Positions 24,791-29,474 of a DNA stretch of 29,474 bases are shown one piece after another. How positions within the stretch are numbered: position 1 is the first letter of the stretch; the number at the start of each line of letters is the position of its first letter. Below the pieces are notes generated by a model, which was not told where the DNA came from, did no database searches, and saw only the letters and a program-made list of their open reading frames with translations. Source of the stretch: a virus. A program made the translations under genes and the position numbers. The stretch lies in IMG/VR virus record IMGVR_UViG_3300030333_007612, positions 267 through 29,740 of that record. The stretch is one strand, 5' to 3'.

Positions 24791-25250
24791 TTGTAAAACC
24801 TCCTATCATATCAAACTTATAAAAACTACCTCCTGTTGGAGTTATATAAACAGAATCTGTCTGTATGGTAAAACCGATCCTTTGAAGCCATTCTATAGAG
24901 GGAGAACCTTCCCAAACATAGTTTGACAAATAATTATACTTTGCTTTCCAACCCTCTAAAACTTTTAGTGCAAATTTGTGGAAAGCTACAGGGTACTTAG
25001 AAACTTCTTCAGTACCTAAAAACCAAGGGCAACCAACATCTTCTTTAACTTCAGGACAACCTGCTATACCCAAAAGAGAGTTCTTGTGCCTTAAACTTAA
25101 AAAGGAATCAGACATGTCCCTCCGTTGTTCATCAAAAACATCCGCCAAGTCTCTCCCCGGATGCATATACTTAACCTCTTGAGCGTCGTGAGGCCTAATC
25201 CTTAAGGCCATCTCCAAACAATCGTATCCTGTAGTCTCAGTCAACATCAT
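24783..25250 (-). CDS. Internal virion protein A (T7 gp13-like, GNAT-like fold)
   Basis: 155 residues. It contains GIAGCPEVKEDVGCPWFLGT, followed by a helix and SPSIEWLQRIGFTI, the pattern of gp13-like proteins that resemble a degenerate acetyltransferase. Part of the internal core or assembly machinery. ATG at 25250 shares a base with the nozzle gene stop (TAATG); a second Met codon follows directly. The canonical Q/R-x-x-G-x-G/A acetyl-CoA loop is not evident, so enzyme activity is doubtful. Confidence 0.82.
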   Translation of the reverse strand: MMLTETTGYDCLEMALRIRPHDAQEVKYMHPGRDLADVFDEQRRDMSDSFLSLRHKNSLLGIAGCPEVKEDVGCPWFLGTEEVSKYPVAFHKFALKVLEGWKAKYNYLSNYVWEGSPSIEWLQRIGFTIQTDSVYITPTGGSFYKFDMIGGFTNV

Positions 25251-28200
25251 TAACCGAACCTCCTACTTCTAGAATTGTATGTAGCCTCATACTCTAAAGT
25301 TACAAATCTTGTCGGATAAGGAGAATCATTTACAAGATCACAAACATATTCATTGGATCTAGAGCTAATAGGTATAGTGTATGCCTTTTCATTTGCTGTG
25401 ATCTCAGACGTGGCACCCAATCCAACATCAGCAGATGGATGATGATCCGTATTTAAGGATCTGCCTGTTGGAGTAACCTCTGTTTTAAAGTACCCTGAAT
25501 TAGCGACATCAACCCAAGCTCTTCTTACTTGAATCCTTCCTGTGACCAAAGTTCCTTGTTGAGTCTTGATCGACGGAGCACTTAATGTGTGCCTCATTGT
25601 GTAAGGCAAACCAATATAAAACTTCTTACCTGTATGGTTACTGCTAAATACTACTTGATTTGAATAATCTGTAGAGGCCCCTGCCACCGTAGCTACTTCT
25701 CTAAATCCTCCAACTTGACCACTGACACCGTGCCTATACACCAACTCTACCTTTGTTCCTCCCGGTAGATAGTATTGTCCGGGGAAAGTTACAGTGGTCC
25801 CACCACCTGACAAGGAAACATCCTCACTAGCTAATCTTCTGTCCAATCTAGATACATACCAAACATCGTCAGTAGCTACAGTTGAAGCTATGTCCACAAC
25901 ACCTTTTTCTATATCGATCTCCTCAAGATAAACATGGTTAGTTTTTGTCGTATTGTTTTGAGCCCTAGTAACTAGTAAATAGATCTTAGAATCAATTATA
26001 TGACAACCCCTAATGCTTCCATAAGTGTCACTTCCTTGTGTGATCGTAGTTGGGCCCACAGTCCATTTAAACCAAGCAGATTGAACTCTCTTATTACCCA
26101 TATCGGCCCACTTGTAAACATAGAGAGTATCCGCGTCTTCCGTTAAGACTAACATTATTTTTTCCTGATCAGAAACAGTTATGTCTGTAACTTTACCCTT
26201 AATATACTTTGGAACTTGCTCAGCAATATCTTCAGCTTTAAACAAATCAGCAGCGCCACCCGCAGGATAAAGCCTATGGATCCCTGAATAAGCATTCTTA
26301 AAATATGGAAAATATACACTAAATCCCGCAGATCTAGGCTTAGCACCAACAAGAGATTCATAACTAGAAAGGAGTTGCAAACCAACCGTGCTGCTAGACA
26401 ACGTGTCTCCACCGCTTGATAATAGAAATTGAGTGTGCTCAGAAAACAATATTAAATTTTTATTTACCTCTACAGCATGATTAAACACACTTACTTTTTC
26501 TGATCTACCTGTAATATCAAACCTGTCAGTCGCTCTTTTTGAAGCCACACTTGTTTTCCAAAAATTATAAGGCCCCGCAGCTTCACTCATAATAAAGTTT
26601 ATTCCTGACATAAGACCAAGCCTACCCCTATAGTAAGTTATACCCGAAATAGTATTACCTACAAAAGAAGGGGTTTTATTTGTAAGACTATCACCTACTG
26701 CATTAGCATCCCAATCCTGAGTTTTTAAATGGAAATATGGTGCACCATTAGCAACCACACTAGTTGCAGGATCCGTAGAACTTCCACTACTAATTTTACT
26801 CAGCATCACCTGAGGCATTGTTGTCGCATCAAAAGATAGTCTGTTTTTATTAGGTGTGCTTTCTTCCCATACACCCTTACCGAACCATTGGCCCCAACAA
26901 CTTCCTTCATTTCTGTAATCTTCAGAAGCATCTATATCCGCGACAAATTTTAAATAATAATCATCCTCGTCATTTGCCGGACTTCCCATGATCTTAATCA
27001 TCTGACCATCAAGAGCTACGCTAGGAATTTCTTCAAAAGTAAGTGCGCTTTTGTGAGCGAGGGCCATAAATTGTCCGCCACCATCATCTTCAACTTTTAT
27101 AGTCATGGCTCTACCCGCATACTGTTCCTCGTCAGGTTCCCCCGCAGTTGTAAGACCACCAACAAATTTCATTACAGTTATTGAAGAGTGTGTTCGCCTA
27201 GCAGCATAGCAAGCTTCGCCCGCAGGTGGCTCATACTCAGAATCTGTTACATATATGTTTCTTATTTCCGTGTCACTACTTTGATCAAAGTCAGCAGTTA
27301 TTTCCATACCCCACCATTTATTTGAAACTACAGCGCAACTCAAACCTGCCATACTAGATCCAACAACAATACTATGCTCACCACTATCATCTAAAGCACG
27401 AAGCTTTGTTTCTATATCAGCAGCTATAGTGGTATATCCACCTGTTATATCTTTGCCGAAATTTATAAAATCTGTCTCTGCAACTTTCCAATCCTTACTA
27501 GTAGAATCATAATACTCTACTCCTAATTTGAACTTAGTTTTGTTTGGGGTGCTACCATCCAATCCATCTTGCCACTTTGTTATATCTCCATACAGCCTCC
27601 ATTTTCTATGGTTAATTGACGGATCAGAATCAGAGGCGATTGTTGAGTAGTCACTATCCATACCTGTTCTTGAACTAGATTCTGTATGAATAAAATGAGT
27701 GCCCTTTCCTGACTGAATTATACCTAAAGCTTTCTTTTGTTGATCTTGACCGCTCGCTCCTTGCATTACAGATGTTACAGGATCTGAAGCGGAATTGTCC
27801 CAACCTGCCTCAACAGCAGTATCGACGGGACCTAAGTGCTCGTTGTAACCACCATACATTAGTCGGTTAGCTATATACCTTGTCCTAGTCTCATCAGCGT
27901 TTAGTCCACTTATCGTACCACTAGCCTCACCCGCAGCTCTAGTTGTGTAAAAATACTCTACGCCATCAATAGTTATACGATAACTAGCTTTGGCTATTCC
28001 TTGAGTTATTTGAATTGTAGCAATATCATCTTCGTGCTTATCTTGAGGAGTAGTTGATAATGCGGTAACTCTATTTCTATTTAACAAGAATGTCGTATCA
28101 GCAACAGTTAAAGCTTCAAAATCATCGTCCCTAAACTGAACCTTTTGACCTGTCGTAACAAAATAAGTTGTAAAGTCGCTAGTAGCAACAGCAGCTAAAT

Positions 28201-28549
28201 CATCCGCAACTATGGGGACCTCTGTCCCCGCAGCAATAGTAGACTCTGCTACAGAGTTGTAATAATCTTTTAGTAAAAATGCTTTAGCAAATACAGCACT
28301 ACTTGTGTCTCTGTAAAACCATATTCCATATTGTTCATCAGGTGATCTTTTAATCACATGAAAGTAACCATTAGTCGTACTGTTTTGAACAATATCAGCT
28401 AAATGTTGAGTAGGATTTCTTTTATCTAAACCATGCACTATATCAGGGTAAGCATTTATAGACTCTTCAGCCATGTTGTCTAACCTAATACTTTCAGGTT
28501 GTTGACTAACACCGCCAAGAAAATTGCCTACTGATCTACTGATTGCCAT
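25250..28549 (-). CDS. Tail tubular protein B / nozzle (T7 gp12-like)
   Basis: 1099 residues, longer than T7 gp12 (794). The N-terminus SVGNFLGGVSQQPESIRLDN, then EESINAYPDIVHGLDKRNPT, is diagnostic of the gp12 nozzle family. The middle contains beta-rich segments, including YRGRLGLMSGINFIMSEAAG and ILFSEHTQFLLSSGGDTLSS, the family's conserved core. The C-terminus has SNEYVCDLVNDSPYPTRFVT, again typical, so the extra length lies in insertions, mostly before residue 600. It forms the distal tail tube through which DNA leaves. Start shares a base with the adaptor stop (TAATG). Confidence 0.95.
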   Translation of the reverse strand: MAISRSVGNFLGGVSQQPESIRLDNMAEESINAYPDIVHGLDKRNPTQHLADIVQNSTTNGYFHVIKRSPDEQYGIWFYRDTSSAVFAKAFLLKDYYNSVAESTIAAGTEVPIVADDLAAVATSDFTTYFVTTGQKVQFRDDDFEALTVADTTFLLNRNRVTALSTTPQDKHEDDIATIQITQGIAKASYRITIDGVEYFYTTRAAGEASGTISGLNADETRTRYIANRLMYGGYNEHLGPVDTAVEAGWDNSASDPVTSVMQGASGQDQQKKALGIIQSGKGTHFIHTESSSRTGMDSDYSTIASDSDPSINHRKWRLYGDITKWQDGLDGSTPNKTKFKLGVEYYDSTSKDWKVAETDFINFGKDITGGYTTIAADIETKLRALDDSGEHSIVVGSSMAGLSCAVVSNKWWGMEITADFDQSSDTEIRNIYVTDSEYEPPAGEACYAARRTHSSITVMKFVGGLTTAGEPDEEQYAGRAMTIKVEDDGGGQFMALAHKSALTFEEIPSVALDGQMIKIMGSPANDEDDYYLKFVADIDASEDYRNEGSCWGQWFGKGVWEESTPNKNRLSFDATTMPQVMLSKISSGSSTDPATSVVANGAPYFHLKTQDWDANAVGDSLTNKTPSFVGNTISGITYYRGRLGLMSGINFIMSEAAGPYNFWKTSVASKRATDRFDITGRSEKVSVFNHAVEVNKNLILFSEHTQFLLSSGGDTLSSSTVGLQLLSSYESLVGAKPRSAGFSVYFPYFKNAYSGIHRLYPAGGAADLFKAEDIAEQVPKYIKGKVTDITVSDQEKIMLVLTEDADTLYVYKWADMGNKRVQSAWFKWTVGPTTITQGSDTYGSIRGCHIIDSKIYLLVTRAQNNTTKTNHVYLEEIDIEKGVVDIASTVATDDVWYVSRLDRRLASEDVSLSGGGTTVTFPGQYYLPGGTKVELVYRHGVSGQVGGFREVATVAGASTDYSNQVVFSSNHTGKKFYIGLPYTMRHTLSAPSIKTQQGTLVTGRIQVRRAWVDVANSGYFKTEVTPTGRSLNTDHHPSADVGLGATSEITANEKAYTIPISSRSNEYVCDLVNDSPYPTRFVTLEYEATYNSRSRRFG

Positions 28550-29190
28550 TAACTTCTATAATCCTCATAAGGAGATCTTCTTATTGCCCGATCAACAGAG
28601 CCTGTATCACTCATTCTGTAATCCATAGTCTCTGCTTCATATCTATCAAATGCTGCATAAGCTTTAGCCTCATCCTGCCTTAACATGCTGCTAGCTTCAC
28701 CAAACATTCTTTCTGCAAACAATCTACTAGCCGATCTAGCTACATAGTTTCTAGCAGGATGGGGTAGCTCCTCAAACTGAAGACCCACCACCATATCTAC
28801 TTCAATGGTTTTTCCTAAAGCATCAGTATCTTCGTTAATATCGTATAGATACCATTTTTTAGGAGTACCTGTAGTCTCTCTTCGTATACCGTATTTTTTA
28901 GATCGTTCTCTAGATGTAACCATTAGTGGCACAGGAAGAACTTGATCTCCTGAAGTTGACGAGTATGGAAGATAAGTCCTGTAAGGTGAACTGCCATCAG
29001 GAGCAATGGACACCTTAATTCGTCTATTAAAGGACCAACCTTGCATCTGAAACTCTGCATTCACCTCAGATAAAATGCTTTGAGCATTAGACACATCTGT
29101 GGGTAATGTACCTGAAAGGGAGGTGACTTTAGTTTCACCAACACTCTCAAGCATCATGTTTACTGCATTAAGTTCCGTGATGTCAATCAT
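28549..29190 (-). CDS. Tail tubular protein A / adaptor (T7 gp11-like)
   Basis: 213 residues, close to T7 gp11 (196). Signature stretches: AVNMMLESVGETKVTSLSG, AQSILSEVNAEFQMQGWSFN, and LPHPARNYVARSASRLFAER followed by an Asp/Glu-rich helix. The protein forms the dodecameric ring between portal and nozzle. The ATG at 29190 follows GGTAGGG closely and lies 4 bp after the stop of the 33-codon ORF. Confidence 0.95.
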   Translation of the reverse strand: MIDITELNAVNMMLESVGETKVTSLSGTLPTDVSNAQSILSEVNAEFQMQGWSFNRRIKVSIAPDGSSPYRTYLPYSSTSGDQVLPVPLMVTSRERSKKYGIRRETTGTPKKWYLYDINEDTDALGKTIEVDMVVGLQFEELPHPARNYVARSASRLFAERMFGEASSMLRQDEAKAYAAFDRYEAETMDYRMSDTGSVDRAIRRSPYEDYRS

Positions 29191-29194
29191 AGCC

Positions 29195-29296
29195 CTACCA
29201 AATAAACTTACCGATTAAGCAGCCTAATGTGAAAAAAATAATTGAACTCGTATGTTTCTGACCGAATTCCTTAAACCAATTTGAAAATGTACTCAT
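29195..29296 (-). CDS. 33-residue predicted membrane peptide between capsid and adaptor genes
   Basis: ATG at 29296, immediately after the T-rich tract of the terminator region; encodes a polar start (STFSNWFKEFGQKHTS) and a hydrophobic SIIFFTLGCLIGKFIW end. It stops 4 bp before the adaptor ATG. There is no Shine-Dalgarno, only a U-rich leader, so it is less certain than the other mini-ORFs. Confidence 0.4.
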   Translation of the reverse strand: MSTFSNWFKEFGQKHTSSIIFFTLGCLIGKFIW

Positions 29297-29299
29297 AAT

Positions 29300-29345
29300 A
29301 AAAAAAAATATTTAAAGGGTTGCCTAGGAGGCCGAAGCCCCCTAG
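29300..29345 (-). terminator. Hairpin terminator after the capsid gene (T-phi-like)
   Basis: On the minus strand CTAGGGGGC (29345-29337) pairs with GCCTCCTAG (29332-29324), with one G-U pair and a TTCG tetraloop. A T-run (29308-29300) follows, but about 15 nt downstream, which is unusually far. T7 has its main terminator in the same place, between genes 10 and 11. Confidence 0.6.
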
Positions 29346-29356
29346 ACGTAAAACGA

Positions 29357-29474
29357 TTAATCGTCAGCGGCGATAATTACCGCAGATTGACGGCGTAGTG
29401 CCGCAGTACCCATAACATTGGATGCTGTAATTAAGTGAGCAAGGTATTCGCTCTTATAATCAACAGTAGTTGCA
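29357..29474 (-). CDS. Major capsid protein, C-terminal end (cut by right edge)
   Basis: Frame open from the right edge to TAA at 29359-29357; 38 residues visible. The pattern YKSEYLAHLITASNVMGTAA, then LRRQSAVII, matches the C-terminus of T7-like capsid proteins (y.s..la.liia.yamG...lRpe.a). Its position just before a hairpin terminator and the adaptor gene agrees with T7 gene 10. Scaffold and portal genes would be expected beyond the edge. Confidence 0.75.
   Translation of the reverse strand, partial: ATTVDYKSEYLAHLITASNVMGTAALRRQSAVIIAADD

Overview
The window looks like part of a tailed-phage genome of podovirus type, probably from a temperate, AT-rich and perhaps marine virus. On the minus strand, reading from the right edge leftwards, a T7-like virion block appears in canonical order: the end of the major capsid gene, a hairpin terminator, tail adaptor (gp11-like), tail nozzle (gp12-like), three internal virion proteins (gp13-, gp14- and gp15-like) and, in the gp16 position, a single intact 3700-codon gene. 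A string of tiny membrane or lysine-rich ORFs follows, then the large terminase (gp19-like) and a SprT-like metalloprotease. There is no host gene, tRNA, insertion sequence or CRISPR array. Host assignment is inference only.

Layout. Positions 1-2603 (minus): a winged-helix replication initiator, a DnaB-type helicase, a small unknown protein and the start of a RecE/PD-(D/E)XK-like exonuclease cut by the left edge. Positions 2604-2882: a divergent control region with a minus extended -10 promoter, an intrinsic terminator between that promoter and the initiator gene, a possible plus promoter and several inverted repeats. Positions 2883-6646 (plus): two mini-ORFs (34 and 16 codons), a candidate small terminase, several cysteine-rich small proteins, a tyrosine integrase, a coiled-coil protein and a lysozyme-like endolysin. 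Positions 6643-29474 (minus): the packaging and virion block, which converges on the plus block with overlapping stop codons.

How it fits together. The initiator gene carries two exact 19-bp repeats spaced by 30 bp beside an AT-rich tract, an arrangement like the lambda ori inside gene O. With the DnaB-like helicase this suggests host-polymerase-dependent theta replication combined with a T7-like virion; no DNA or RNA polymerase lies in the window, though one could lie outside. The integrase implies a lysogenic option. Particle assembly uses adaptor, nozzle and ejection proteins; the giant protein appears to be a polyvalent protein delivered in place of a normal gp16. No tail fibre gene occupies its usual place before the terminase.

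Six small ORFs (18 to 49 codons) were read directly from the sequence: 2883-2987, 3028-3078, 9232-9381, 9381-9437, 29195-29296, and the short form of the zinc-ribbon gene ending at 3540. Domain names rest on remembered family motifs, not on database searches.
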